Positions 24,214-37,664 are shown, counted from the first letter of the stretch. The stretch is DNA of 64,000 nt from Primulina eburnea (GCF_022965805.1 NC_133102.1:8564885-8628884), one strand, 5' to 3'. The notes: a model not told the origin generated them from the sequence alone. Numbers and translations: made by a program.

Positions 24214-25440
24214 TCATTTCATTTGAGCAACACATGTAGCATTATCTTCATATAGTATCACAGGCTTCTCGTCGAATGATAATCCGCATGAGATTTGGAT
24301 ATGTTGGGTCATTGATTTTAACCACACACATTCACGACTTGCTTCATGTAGTGCAATAATCTCGCCATGATTTGATGAAGTTGTTACGAGCGTTTGTTTC
24401 TGTGAACGCCAAGAAATTGCAGTGCCTCCACGAGTAAATACATATCCAGTTTGGGAACGTGCCTTGTGTGGATCAGATAAGTATCCAGCATCGGCATAAC
24501 CAATTATACTTGGATTAGCATCTTTTGGATACAAAAGTTCCAAGTCTGTCGTTCATCGTAGATAACGGAATATATGTTTAATTCCGTTCCAGAGTCTCTT
24601 TGTTAGATATGTGTTAAATCTTGCCAACAAATTTACGGCAAAAGATATATCAGGCCTTGTACAATTTTTAAGATACATAAAGGCACTGATAGCACTTAGA
24701 TATGGTACTTCTGGACCAAGAATATCTTCATCATCTTCACATGGACGGAATGGATCCTTTTCTATGTTTAATGATCTAACAACTATTGGAGTACTTCAAG
24801 GATTTGATTTATCCATATTAAAATGTTTAAGGATCTTTTTTGTATAATTTGTCTGGTAAACAAACATCTCACATTCTTTTTGTTCAATTTGTAAACTCAG
24901 ACAATACTTGGTTTTTCCAAGATCCTTCATTTCAAATTATTTCTTCAAGTATGACACAACTTCTTGAATTTCCTTATTCGTTCCAATGATGTTTAAATCA
25001 TCAACATATACAACAATAATTATGCATCCGGATGTTGTTTTCTTAATGAAAACACAAGGACATATTGAATTATTTACATATCCCTTTTTTCATCAAGTGA
25101 TCACTCAGTCGATTATACCACATTCGACCGGATTGCTTTAACCCATATAATGATCTCTGTAATTTCACATAATAACATTCTCTTGGTTTTGAACTTTGTG
25201 CTTCAGACATCTTAAATCCTTCAGGGATTTTTATATTACTATCAAGTGATCTATATAAATAAGCTGTAACAACATCCATAAAACGTATTTCTAAATTTTC
25301 AGATACCGCCAAGCTAATCAAATACCGAAACGTAATTGCATCCATCACGGGAGAATACGTTTCTTCATAATCAATTCCAGGCCTTTGAGAAAAACCTTGT
25401 GCAACAAATCGAGCTTTATATCTTACTATTTTTTTTTTCT
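24214..25440 (-). pseudogene. Copia reverse transcriptase and RNase H, broken
   Basis: RT pieces read on the minus strand: 25070-25348 contains 'DVVTAYLYRSLD' and 'LYGLKQSGRMWYNRL'. The YVDD active-site codons lie at 24997-25008, beyond a stop at 25070. RNase H is at 24214-24543 with 'YADAGYLSDPHKARSQTGY' and 'SWRSQKQTLVTTSS'. Pieces are separated by stops and frame changes, so no full polyprotein can be made. Confidence 0.9.
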
Positions 25441-25480
25441 CATTTCGCTTTCGAATAAAAACTCATTTGTATCCAACAGA

Positions 25481-26204
25481 TTATACACCTTCATGTGTAA
25501 GAACTATAGGTCCAAAAACATTACGTTTATTTAGCGAATTTAATTTAACATGGATGGCTTCTTTCCATTTTATCCAATCTTGCCGATTTTTACATTCACC
25601 AAAAGATTTTGGTTCATGATCTTCATTATCATTTATGATGTCGATTGCCACATTATAAGAAAATATATCATCAATATCTTCTATATCTTTTCGGTTCCAT
25701 ATTTTTCCAGTATTAATGTAATTGATAGATATTTCACGATTCTCGTCAGTTTGTGTTTCTGACAGAACATTTTTATCATCATGTGTTTCTTCAGGAACAT
25801 CATTCTCTATTTTTTGATTATCACGTGTTTCTTCAGTAACATCATTTTCTCTTTTGTGATCATCGTGTTTCTCTATGAATTTTCTTTTTGCGAGGATTTT
25901 TATCCTTGGAACCGAATGACCTTTCACGCTTCAGGCGTTTAATGACATCATGAGTATCTTCAATTTGTTTCTTCGGAGTTTCAATTCGAGCAGGGGCATT
26001 TGCAGCATGTATATATGATTTAGTTATCCCTTTTGTGTCTGTAAATGCATCTGATATTTGATTTGCTATTCTTTGCAAGTGCACAATTTGCTGTACATCT
26101 TTTTCACATTGTTTTGTTCTTGGATCCAGATGTAACAATGATGATACATGCCATGTAATTTCCTTTTCGGTATGTTTCTGTTCTCCCCCTAACTTTGGGA
26201 AGAT
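25481..26204 (-). pseudogene. Copia integrase C-terminal / linker region, broken
   Basis: Frames 25860-26138 and 25481-25927 continue the polyprotein between integrase and RT: 'LHLDPRTKQCEKDVQQIVHL', then Lys/Glu-rich linker, then 'DWIKWKEAIHVKLNSL' at the start of the RT domain. The part just above 26204 reads 'PKLGGEQKHTEKEITWHVSS', placing the nested insertion between it and the integrase piece at 28966. Confidence 0.8.
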
Positions 26205-28964
26205 TTCTGTAACGCCCCGTAAATTTTAAAGTCCACGCAAACCACGTGCATGCAATTATTAAATTCTTTGTATTTTAATTTAATGTTTTAATTGCATTAA
26301 TTAATTATGTTGTGCATAATTGCATATTTAAAATATATTTTTCTATATTGTTGCATTAAAATATATTTTTAAAGGTTATTCGAGTTGCGATCGAGGAACG
26401 GAGACCGAGGGCTGAAAAATAGAAAATGTTTTTAATAAATAATTGTTTTTAATTATTTAAGTTAAGGGGGATGATTTTTCCTATTTTTAAAAATAATGGG
26501 TTTTGAGGTGATTTTATACGCCGGGACGTAAATTTTATCGGTGTTAGTTTTTCAACTAAAATACGAGCTTTTTGGCAACCCGGCTATTTAATTTACAAAC
26601 TAGTTTTACCAAAATCATTTTAATAGTTTAATTAAATACTAATTAACTACTAATGGGCCTAATTATATGTTTAATGGGCCTAAGCCTAATTGGTATGCAA
26701 TTAACTATATAATATGTTAAAAATCCCCACCCCAACACCCTAACTGAATCGGTCACCCTATTTTAATTCTCCAAAACTCCTCCTCAGCCACGATAGCACA
26801 CGGCACACACAAAATAAAAATCAAGAGAAAAGCTTTTAAAACTTCAAGGAAATTTCTAGCCAAGGATCTTCGTCGCCGTTCTTCTTCGTCAACGTTTATT
26901 CGTGCGTTAAATACGCAAAGGCACGCCTTAATCTCCTTTTACTCATCTTTCACACCATATTATGTGTTTGATTCATGATTGCATGAAAAACATGATAAAC
27001 TTTATTTAATTTCGTTTTTATGGCTATACATGCACAAAACAAGAGTTTTTCTTTTTTAAAACTCCTCCTATTGATGCACAAAGGGGCTGCCGTGGTAGGG
27101 AAACTTGAAGGGATGTCTTTCCACATGTTTGAGGGTCCATAGATGAAGGTTTAAGGGCTGGAAATTAGGGTGAAGTATGATGAACGAAAATTGGAGATGC
27201 ATGGGCTTAGGGTTTCGATTTTTCTTACTAAGGGAACACGGCTCTTGTCTACTGTTGGGGGGCATTCAAGGGACCTAAGAGAGGCTAGCCATGATCCTAG
27301 GTTGACCACAAGAGGGCTGGAACGAAGGCTGTGCACGAGTTGCTCCATGGGAGCCGCACATGGCTTGTTCGGGTATGGGTGAAGGGACGGCTGCTGTCGG
27401 GGTGTTAGCGTCTGTCCAGGAGACTACCTAGGGTTCATTTAGGATCCTAAGAGGGTGGCCAAGGGTCTGGTCATGCGGCTAAGGGGCTGGGCTCGAAGCT
27501 AGGCTAGGTTTGAATCACACTAGAACTAGAACTCTTTGTGCAGAAATTTCAGTAGCTGATAGGGGTGTGTTCCAGGGTCATAATTAGCTTATTTTGGGTT
27601 GAAAAAGGTTTAGTTATGTGTGAGGAAGCTTTGGTTCAAGTTTGGTAAAGTTTGGTTAAGTTTCGAGTCCAAACGAATCAAAACCGGGAAGTACGTCTAA
27701 GTTTAAAAAATGATTTGGGAAACGCCAACTTTTAAGCTAAATAAAAATATGAGAAAATTCATGTAAGCTTAAATAATTATTTGGGATATGTTAGAGTCAT
27801 GAAATCAAGAAAAGAATCGAAAACGTAAAATGTCGAGTCCAGGGATAAAACGGTCATTTTACACCGAGAAATTAGTAAAGGCCATGGCAGTGCCCTATTT
27901 GCTGTTTTAAATGCTAATATGATTATTTTTAATGTTTATGAATGTTTACAAGTTAAAATGATTATTTTATGGTTTTGAATGTTAAAACGATGATTTTAAC
28001 TGTCTATGGATTTTTATGACGAAACGATAACGTTAAAAGACATGTTGCATGCTTGGTTTAAAATGAAAAATGTTATATGCACGTTTTTTTTTAGTAATGA
28101 TAATGCGTTGAAGGATGTGAAGGGATTGTGACTAACACGATGATATGTTGGAGATATCGTGAGGGTTATGGTCCCAGTGGGAGCCCGACGATCGTATTTC
28201 CTTGGATACGGATATGTATATGTATATGATGATACGATATTACGCAAGGCCAGGGCCCAGTTGACCGGTGAGAGTGTTGCTGGTGTCCCCCGCCGCCCAG
28301 TACTGTGGTTACATGTAGATGGATCCATCGCCTAACACGTATATGAAAGTCACAATCAACGATCTGAATTCAACAGACACGAACATGAACATGAATATGA
28401 ATATGAATATGAATATGTTTATGTTTTTATGAAAATGTTTTTATGCATCATGAAAATGTTTACGAAAATGTTTAGGTTTAACGTTTATGCATCTTCATGA
28501 AAACGATATTTTAAGTACACGTGTTTTTCACTGTTATATGTTAACTGTATTATGTATTACTCGTTATAAAGATTATGGTGTGTTGAGTCTTTAGACTCAC
28601 TAGGTGTGATGGATGCAGGTGGTTATGAGGAAGGTCTTGACGAGTGATACTACTGGACTGATGGCGCACACAACCCGAGGACCAGCGCATTATTTTCCGC
28701 ATTACGCTTTATGATTTCTTTTAAAAGATTTTAAGACCATTTATTTATGCTTTTGAGAGGTTTTTGGAGAGTTTAGTATGGGCTACACTTTTCAATATTT
28801 ATTGCTTTTTAGGTTTGATAAAACGTTTTACGATTTCTGGTTTGACTATTCCTTTCAATTTTCAAATACTAGTTGGATGATTTACTTTAAAATGGTGCAA
28901 GATTATTTTTATGTGCATGTGCATGCAATGACCGAAAATGTGAGTGATTTAAAAAAAAAATTTC
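26203..28964 (+). mobile_element. 2.75-kb repeat nested in the copia element
   Basis: The insert spans 26208-28959, flanked by the 5-bp direct repeat ATTTC (26203-26207 and 28960-28964). It starts 'tgtaacgccccgtaaatttt' and ends in a run of A. No protein domain is visible inside; frames such as 27151-27348 are short and unconvincing. Its distal part (28030-28900) is related to the repeat at 11250-12345. The TG start and 5-bp duplication suggest an LTR-type insertion, while the A-run end suggests a retroposon. I cannot decide between a solo LTR with a mutated end and a non-LTR element. Confidence 0.65.
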
Positions 28965-29690
28965 TAGTACTTTTAAAGCAATAAGAGATGAGGACGTTTC
29001 AATTTCCTCAGTAAAATGACAATCAGCAAAACGTGTTGTGAACACGTCTCCTGTCTGAGGTTCAAGATATAGAATGATTGATGGATTATCATAACCGATA
29101 TAAATTTCAACATTTCTTTGAGGTCCCATTTTCTTTCGTTGCGGTGGTGCAATAGGCACATACACCATACATCCAAAAATTCTCAGATGAGAAATGTCTG
29201 GTTCTTTACCAAATGCAAGCTGCAATGGGGAGTATTCATGATATGCCCTTGGTCTGATACGAATTAATGCAGTAGCAAGTAAAATTGCATGTCCACATAT
29301 AGAAATAGGGAGCTTTGTTTTCATAATCATTGGTCTAGCAATCATTTGCAGACGTTTAATCAATGATTCAGCCAATCCATTCTGTGTATGTACATGAGCA
29401 ACATGATACTCAACAATGATTCCCATAGACATACAATAATCATTGAAAGTTTGGGAAGTAAATTCACCTTCATTATCAAGTCTAATTTTCTTGATTGTAT
29501 AATCGGGAAATTGGTTCCTCAATTTTATTATTTGAGCAAGTAATCTTGCAAATGCAACATTTCGAGTTGACAATAAACATACATGTGACCATCTGCTGGA
29601 GGCATCAATCAATACCATAAAGTATCTGAATGGTCCATATGGTGGATGGATTGGTCCACAAATATCACCATGGATACGTTCAAGAAACAT
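28887..29690 (-). pseudogene. Copia integrase core fragment
   Basis: The minus-strand frame reads 'RIHGDICGPIHPPYGPFRYF' with the first catalytic Asp region, 'IRLDNEGEFTSQTFNDYC' with the second Asp, and 'AHVHTQNGLAESLIKRLQMI' with the catalytic Glu of D,D-35-E. Then 'HLRIFGCMVYVPI' follows. Real coding similarity stops near 28966, where the nested repeat begins. The zinc-binding pre-integrase part above 29690 is degenerate. Confidence 0.88.
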
Positions 29691-29867
29691 TGGTGATTCA
29701 GTTTGGATTTTGGCTGGTGATGGTCTTATAATAAGTTTTCAAAGAGAACATGCTTTACATTGAAACTTGTTATTCTGAAAGATCTTATGGTCTTTCAGCG
29801 GATGACCATGTGTATTTTCTATAATTCTTCGCATCATTGTTGAACCAGGATGTCCTAATCGATCATG

Positions 29868-30300
29868 TCAATTGGTAAATATTGAAGAATTATCAACTAC
29901 CATGTTTGATTCAATGTGACTTATATGTGTATAATGCAATCCACTAGGGAGCATTGGTAGTTTTTCAATCACATATTTCTTTCCTGATTTATATGTGATA
30001 AGACACATATACTTCTCATTCCCTTCATTCATTGTTTGAGTATCATACCCACGGGAATATATATCATTAAAACTCAACAAATTTCTTTTCGATTGTGGTG
30101 AATATAAAACATCATTGATAAAAAAAAATTGTATCATTAGGTAACAAAAATTGTGCTTTACCACATCCTTTAATCAAGTTTACAAGACCTGATATTGTAT
30201 TCACAATTGTTTTGTTGGTTTTAGTTCCAAGAAATATCTTTTATCTCGAAAAATAGTGTGCGTTGTACCACTATCAGGTATGCAAACTTTCATGGGATTA
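29868..30300 (-). pseudogene. Copia protease region and GAG-pre-integrase remnants
   Basis: At about 30235-30295 the minus strand reads the aspartic-protease motif DSGTTHTIF. The frame 29868-30164 carries downstream 'VLYSPQSKRNLLSFNDI' and 'HYTHISHI'-type text known from copia polyproteins. A frame change separates the two. Confidence 0.75.
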
Positions 30301-30639
30301 GTTCCTTGTTTAGCTTTGTTCATGGAATTTTCCATATTTGAACTTCAAAAATATGCAATGGCAAAAAAAATTTACTAACAATACATATGTAAATATAACA
30401 CATATCATAATTGTACAATAAAACATTAGTATATGAATACATGAAAATTAAATTATTGTACATTTATATTCTACCACTATATTGTTTATTTTCAGGGAAA
30501 TCATTGAGAAAATCTGCAGCATCAATATTTTTCATTTCTATCCCACCAACATATTGATCATTTCCATAAAAATATTTCAGAAAATCAGCAGCATCAAAAT
30601 GAGTTGAATGACTCAAACGGCCAATGCGTTCAGTGAAGT

Positions 30640-31603
30640 TGGTCTCTTTTTCTTTCCCCTTTATCGATTCTTTATAGAGCTTGCAAAGGTGCTCGGGGGC
30701 TCGACAAATACGAGACCAATGTCCTGGAATGCCGCATCTAAAACAAGAACTTTCAAATCTTTTTGAGTGATTTTCATTTCAGCTCATGTTCTCATGATGC
30801 CTTTTTGGTGGGTGGTTCGTGACGCCCTTTTGAGATGAACTATAATAATAACTATCTCGATTGTTTTCAAAACCACGGCCGCGACTACGACCACGACCAC
30901 TTCCACGTCCATGTCCACGTCCACGTCCACGACCTCGACCTCGACCTCGACCAAAACCTTGTCTCTAGATTTGAGTTTGGTTTCCAGGTTTAAATTCATT
31001 TTTACTCACAACATTTACTTCTGGAAATGTTGTTGATCCAGTGGGTCGGGACTGATGATTTCTCATTAATAGCTCGTTGTTCTTTTCCGCCATAAGAAGA
31101 CATGCGATAAGTTCAGAATATCTCGCAAATCCATGCACTCTATATTGTTGCTGTAAAGTTATATTTGATGCGTGAAACGTGGAAATGTTTTTTCAAGTAT
31201 TTCTGATTCCGTAACCTCATGTCCACCAAATTTTAATTGCGAGATTATTCGATACATCGCCGAATCGTAATCACTAACTTTCTTGAAATCTTAACATATT
31301 TCATTCATCACGGGCGGTCGGAAGTATAACTTCCCTTATATGTTCGAATCTTTCTTTCAATCCTTTCCACAGAGCCATGAGATCTTTTTCGATGAGATAT
31401 TCACATTTTAAACTTTCATCGAGATGTCGACGCAAAAATATTATAGCTTTTGTTTTTTCTTGTGATGAAGATATACCATTTTTTTTAATGGTCTCGCTTA
31501 GACCAAATGACTCAAGATTCATTTCTACATCGAGAGTCCATGGCATATAATTTTTTTCCGTGATGTCGAGGGCAACAAATTCGAGCTTTGTCAAATTTGA
31601 CAT
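30640..31603 (-). pseudogene. Copia gag with zinc knuckle, broken
   Basis: It starts at 31603 with 'MSNLTKLEFVALDITEKNY' and 'PWTLDVEMNLESFGL', a common copia capsid start, and is open to 31301. Further 3' the frame is broken. An Arg/Gly-rich run is encoded near 30860-30960, and a CX2CX4HX4C zinc knuckle ('CFRCGIPGHWSRIC') near 30690-30750. Confidence 0.85.
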
Positions 31604-32317
31604 GGTGATACTAAAAAAAATTACGATGCATTTTATTAGTTAAAAAATATTGCAATACAAAGTAATGAATAAACAACAAATACAATCATTCGTAAAATAA
31701 AGAAAACACACGAGGAGGATATTCTCCAATAAATACAAGACTCGTGAGTGTGTTAACCAAAATAATTAAAAATAACCTTGAGAAAGCCATCTACTTTTTT
31801 CTTCGAAAAATTTGATGAAGAATAATTTTTATAAAAGAAGAGAAAGTTGGAGTGATCGAATGTGTTTGTGAGATCATATTTATAGGGCAAAAACTACCCG
31901 TTTTGTTGCCGTATATGACCGTTGGTGTACAAAAAAATAAAGGTATGTATTTGTATAATTTTATGGTAATAATATGATGTATATAATATTAGTCATGTTT
32001 AAATAATTGTGTATATCATATCAAATTATTATAATGAGGTGTCATAAGTTATTTTGTTTAAAAAACTTATAGGCTTTTATACTTGTTGTATCCTTTACCG
32101 GGAATGTGGGATGTCGTCTTAACATCCTCCCAGGATTTATAACAAGTTTTTGAAAAATTTATTTTTATTATTTCTAATAATAACATTATATTATATATTA
32201 AATATATACACCATAAATAAATAACAGTAAAATAAATATTATTATTTTTGTTACCTATTTCTTCTGTTTGGAGCTTGGAAAAGTATGTAGGACTTTTAGA
32301 GCTTCGTGCTGATAACG

Positions 32318-32599
32318 TGTTGTGAAAAAGTAAAAATTTATGGTAAAAAGTAAAATCTCAAACTCTCAAAATTTACCAAACTACACACTTTATAATATTT
32401 TCTCTCTACTCAATTGTGTATTTCTTCACAAATGGTGAGGCTATTTATAGAACTTCTTTACAAATAATCCAAAAATAAAATACATCATTACCTACATCAT
32501 CACACACTAATTTTCAATATTTACAACTCTTATTTTCAACATTTAAATATTCAACATTCAAATATTCAATACACACATTTTAAATATTATTTTTCAACA
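32318..32599 (-). repeat. 5' LTR of copia element
   Basis: 282 bp, starting TGTTGTGAAAAAG and ending CAACA. The primer-binding region lies immediately below 32318 on the minus strand ('cgttatcagcacg'). Confidence 0.9.
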
Positions 32600-32604
32600 A
32601 ATAT

Positions 32605-33540
32605 ATCTTTATTTTTTTAAAAAAATAAAATATATTTTTCTAAAAATAAAAAATAAAAATCAAACATATATGATTTTATGTTATAAAAATTCTGACACTT
32701 TTATTGTTTATCCCTCTAATAAAGGTTTTATTCCTGATTTTTTAAAAGATATGATATAAAATTCGACTAATTTTATATAAAATATTTTGTTATTGTTTTA
32801 TTTTCCATTGATTCGTTTACCTCTTTTTTAGCAACAATGTTTTTCTTGGAGAACGCAATCTTTCTTTTTCTTTTGAAAAATAAAAGAGAATTCAATCTTA
32901 CGATGAATATATATGACAAATTTAATGAACTTTTTTAATTATATTCTTACCGTCTTAAATAAAATATTAAATTCCAATATTTATTCATTTTAAATATTAT
33001 AAAAATTTATATGAGATGATCTCACATATCGACTATGTGATATAAATATCTAACTTGATTCGATCCATGAAAAATGCATTAATTTTTGTGTATAAAATAT
33101 TATTTTTTTATTGTAGATAAGAATCGGGTCTACCCATCTCACAAATAAATCTGCGAGACTATCTCATAAGGGATCTGCTAATTAAATATACATAAAAACG
33201 TGCATGATACCGTCTCACTGATTACTCATTAAAAAAACATTACTTTTATGTTTAAAATATTACTTTTCGTTACAAATATGAATCGAGTTGATCCGTCTGT
33301 CACCAAAGACATGCTGTGAACTATATATTTCAATTCTGTTTTTAAAATTATTATTTATTTATTTACATATTCATTCATATCCATCATGTACATTAATTTC
33401 TTCAAATAATTTTTTACATCCTATTGAAGCACTCCTCTTATAAGTGTAAAATGATAATTTTATTTAAAAAAATGATTAAATAAATATCAACGTTTATCGA
33501 TCCAACTAGCGAGAGTATAGATTATCATTGGCACTTTGTC
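32605..33540. other. AT-rich intergenic region with two degenerate MITEs
   Basis: MITE relatives of the GTGAGAC/GTCTCAC family lie at about 33009-33168 ('atgagatgatctcac' to 'gagactatctcat') and 33203-33303 ('accgtctcac' to 'gatccgtctgtcac'). The rest is AT-rich with no gene. The words 'atccaactagcga' and 'agattatcattggcactttg' near 33500-33555 form a short direct repeat at the start of the LINE fragment. Confidence 0.5.
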
Positions 33541-33546
33541 ATCCAA

Positions 33547-33738
33547 CTAGCGAATATGAATTTGATATTTTCCCAAAACTTCATCTCTGGACTCTATTAT
33601 GTTTGTGAATATTCTTTTGTTTCGTTCCAACCAAATTGACCAAAATAGACAATGAACTATCACATGCCAAAAACACATAGTTCTCTTCGCGATAAATAAA
33701 CATGGCTCCAAAAGAATTATGTCATTAGAAAAATGCAT
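33547..33738 (-). mobile_element. Short LINE zf-RVT fragment
   Basis: The minus frame contains 'CFWHVIVHCLFWSIWLERNK', closely parallel to 'VVHCIFWSIWMERNRRIF' in the LINE at 16917-17330. It is only ~60 codons long, with no RT or endonuclease, so it is a decayed copy of a related element. Confidence 0.8.
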
Positions 33739-33739
33739 T

Positions 33740-34715
33740 CAAAACCCAATTCCTGCAATATTTTTATCCAAATTCTACTCGTAAACAAACAATACAAAAG
33801 TAAATAGTCTTGTCCTCCTATATGTTCCAGCATAGGCTACACTAGTTCGGACTTAAAGCACTGTTAGGCCATCGATTTTGCAACGAATTGCAAGTCGGTA
33901 ATTTTCCCAAAGCCACATTATCTTAAATTACATTTATTTTATTTCATTTGAGCATTGACTAAAGTTACGAAAAATATAAATTATTGTACTATATTTTAAC
34001 TTTGCAAAAGCGTGTTAATCAGTCAAGCGTGTGATGAACGAAATTTGACAGGAAAGATATCATGTCATTTCTTCTTTAGTTAGTTGGATTGCCATTTAAG
34101 TTGCAATATGTTTCTCTTATTGTTGTTGCAATATGTTTCTCTTATTGTTTTCACTGTTTCCTTGAATGAATGTGTTGTATAGGTATATGAAACTCGAGAT
34201 TCATAGGGACAGTTCTTTATCCATCACAGAATTGAATAACCCTGAAAATTGGACGAGGGGATTTATGAAAGCTCTGATGGCTGAGATATGGAGTTTGTGC
34301 ATTGACTAGCACTTGTTGGATCCTTGAGGTCTCATCCATGGTCTGGACTAGAGATGGCAAACAGTTGATTTAGTATATTTTGAGAGTGAAAACTAGACCT
34401 GAGAATTGTACAATTGTAGCATAGACACATCTAAATTTCAGACCTATGTTATCTACCTTACAAATTACACCCACAAAAAAAAATGACTTAACAATGAGGC
34501 CAACCGATATTTTGATACATGAGGAAATGAGGAAACATTTTTAGCAGGACCAAGTTAAAAGCAGTAGTACAAAGATGAACTGTTCAAGAGAATTTTCTGC
34601 CACCATTCTAAATGATCATCAAAACATAATCCTATCATACCAGCATTGTGACAACATGCCTATTCGATAGATTATAAAAAATCCAGTTTAACCAACAAGA
34701 TCTCAGGCAGCCATT
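33740..34715. other. Intergenic / 3' flank of the RPA1-like pseudogene
   Basis: AT-rich sequence with a perfect ~26-bp tandem duplication of 'gttgcaatatgtttctctta' near 34100-34150. No gene is supported. The last few hundred bases would be the former 3' UTR of the RPA1-like gene. Confidence 0.4.
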
Positions 34716-36978
34716 CTATTTAGAAACTTTCATCTTTAATATTTCTTCAAGCAAATGATTGGATTCAGCGACGTGATCTATGGGTGCAACCGCTTTGATG
34801 GTTATCCTCTGCCTCTTCTCGTTATTGTACTCATGCGGTGTGACACTGACTCGGAAAAGGTGAGGAACCCATGTAGCTTCTTTTAGTTTCATTTGATAAG
34901 AACTATCTCTGTGCTGATATTTTATCAAATCAAGAACGGAGATTAGCCAGCAAGATCTGCGTAAATTGCACATTAGAACATAGGGTTGCCTAATGCTAAC
35001 CTGAGATTTCAATACATTTAGCTCATCTGCTGAGCATCCAATTAATATTTCTGCTTGTTCGTTGAACACAGATAGATAGGCTTCACCACTTGTGTCTGAA
35101 ACTTTTACTGCCATTATGTATCTGTGACGAGATGACAGATTTGTTATATGTTGTAAACATTGTTGACTGATAGTTCAAAGTAAATGGAATATTGCAATTT
35201 AAAACGAACCTTAAACTGGGCTCTTCTTCATTTTTCTGGCAGAATTCGCACCAATAGCCTGAACCAACAGCTTCAATAACTTTCTTGTTACATGTCTTGC
35301 ATGCCCCATACCACATTGTTTGGTCAGGTTTAATAGAGCTAATGTATGCTCTGATGCAGAAAAATACGGGCTGTGAACAAGGAGCAAACAAATTAATACA
35401 AGGATTGCATTGCATACAAAAGTATGTAGCATTCCTTATATAACTATATTTCACAATGTTGGTGAATCATGAATTCACCATGCAGAATTAAATACATTCA
35501 ATTTTCATTATTTGCGTCAAAATTTGTTTAACTCGCAACATACAATAAATTGAATTATACGATCAAACATTACCTTATCCTCACCCAACGAAGGGTTATT
35601 AGTAATATGAGCTAAGGAGACTCGGTCTGAGTACATAGAACGCACACCACCTTTTGTGGAAGGGCTTAAACCAGAACCTACAGAGGCCATATAAGTTTCT
35701 TCACCTTCAGATTCAAACCTGGAGAACATTACAACAAGAAGAATATATTCAGAATGCGTAGAAACAAAGAGAGCTGAAGGCTGAAAATTTTGCATTTCAA
35801 GAACATTTATTTACCAAGATCTCAACATTTTTTGCTTCCGGTGTTGTTGGATTGACTTCTAAAATGCTTTTGCTCAGTGTTGACAACGATACCCCTGAAT
35901 TAATATATAAAAACTTTGTTTAGCTGACATTATAAGCATTCAATTCACACGTGTAAAAACAGTATCATAATTACCCTGGAAGTCTCCAACTTTCAGAGAT
36001 TTTATCGCAACAATAGGAGATTTATCTGCCATATCCAATAGTTCTTGTCCTACATTTGTGGCCAGATCATTCCATAGAGACACCACTACAGTCTTTTTCC
36101 TGCAAATATCATTTAAAATTCATCGGTTTTCAACTGCAATTCAACTATACTAAAAATCACTATTACAAAAACAATGTGGACATACGTCTCATCAGCTATT
36201 GTTATATCACGCTTTGGGACTAACTCATTGTTATTTTTCCTTCGGATACTCATTGTAGGAGATACATTTTATACAACACCAATTACATCTGTGAAAATAA
36301 GTCGATTACAAGTTATTTTTCTAAATAAAGGGAAAGCCATCGAGTTAATGCATAGAGAGCACTTACCCACAAGTTCTCTTCCATGGACATATGGGCCTAG
36401 TTCATCAATAGGGACAAAATTGTATTTTGTTTCAGTAATAAAAGCTGCTTTATTGAAGACTTCGTCGACTTCAAAATTTTCATTCAAGATCATTTCATAA
36501 TCATTTTGTACAGTTTTGAATTGCTTGTTGGCAACTTTCAATGTGCCCTTCGATACAAAATAGACCTTCCCCATCTGAAACTTATCATAGAACTTCCGGG
36601 CTGCCTCATTGAACATTGTTGCTTGTATTTGTGTTCCCTAAACCATATCAAAGCAATTCAACATCCCCATCAGCATGAATCAGATAATAAAGAGCAATAT
36701 TTGACACATTTAAAAACATAAACCGTCCACTTACATCTTCATCTGTCAACTCTACATTAAACACACAACCTTCTCCTCTGGCATTCTTGTAAGAACGCAT
36801 GTTTCCTTTGCTGGTGACACGGACTTTTATTGTCCAATTACACTGGTATGGATTCAAGGACACAAGCGGATGAATTCTCCGTGTCATGGACATTATTGGA
36901 GCAGGTGCCATACTGCCATATTACATATAAGAACATTAAAACACTTGAAACCCATAACCAAAAAAATTCATTAGTCGC

Positions 36979-37664
36979 TGATGCCACCCGGGTCGAACAG
37001 TGGAGTCGGGTCGGGAACTCTACCAGGTAAGCTATCAAGAATACGGGAAGAAATATGAGCTAAGACGGCGAACTGGAAGGAAGATTCTTCGTTTGCCTTT
37101 GAAAGATCTGCCAATAAGAAAAACAACCACGTGAATGGGCGCCGGAGGGGGTCCCCGGCATGGCCACTCCGATGCTTAAGTCAGCAGGGTACTCAAGCAA
37201 TAAAACCAATGTAGCCAAGTGATGGCTGTGATATTGGTGTGCAATAAATGAGTGTGTTAAATGTTCATTAATATCTGAATGAAGGAATAAATGCAAAACC
37301 TGGTATTTATAGTGGAGGAAATAATGATGACCTCGTTTTTTGGGACGTGCGCATTAAATATACTAGGGCGGCTGATTATACCCTATTGTTCTGACATGTC
37401 AAATCATATATTAGTCATATCCCATCTGTCCAGTCACTCATTAATGTTAACAGGTCGGCCGCGTGTATTTTATTAAGTCAACATCATTAAATGCCTCCCT
37501 CGCTTCGAGATGTCAGAAGAGAAGTTATACCAGAACTCTGGTGCTATGTCCTGAATCAACCACTCGAGAGATGGGCTGTCCTGACCCGGGCATCGTTCAT
37601 GGGCTTGACCCATGAACCGAGCATTCCCGGGATCAACTGCCCGGGACATATCGGGGTATTATCA
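36979..37664 (-). repeat. 3' LTR of the Tat element
   Basis: 686 bp, TGATGCC... to ...ggtattatca. Mismatches to the other LTR lie at 'ccggcatgg', in the T-run followed by 'gggacg', in the 'catcgttcatgggcttgacc' block and near the terminus. The polypurine tract complement is at 37665-37674. Confidence 0.95.

Larger units (their letters stand above)
23581..32604 (-). mobile_element. Decayed Ty1/copia element with both LTRs and a nested insertion
   Basis: LTRs lie at 23586-23853 (3') and 32318-32599 (5'), flanked by the 5-bp target duplication AATAT at 23581-23585 and 32600-32604. LTR termini are TGTTG...CAACA, with the first base mutated to C in the 3' LTR. The polypurine tract 'acaagggggag' (complement near 23854-23864) precedes the 3' LTR. 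'cgttatcagcacgaag' follows the 5' LTR as primer-binding region. Gene order on the minus strand is gag, zinc knuckle, protease, integrase, RT, RNase H, as in copia. Reading frames are broken many times. A 2.75-kb repeat (26208-28959) interrupts the region after integrase. The LTRs differ by roughly 5% by eye plus a ~14-bp indel. Confidence 0.92.

Noticed and set aside
27068..27382. Short ORFs inside the nested 2.75-kb repeat
   Set aside because: Three overlapping frames on both strands with no recognisable domain; the segment is better described as a non-coding repeat.
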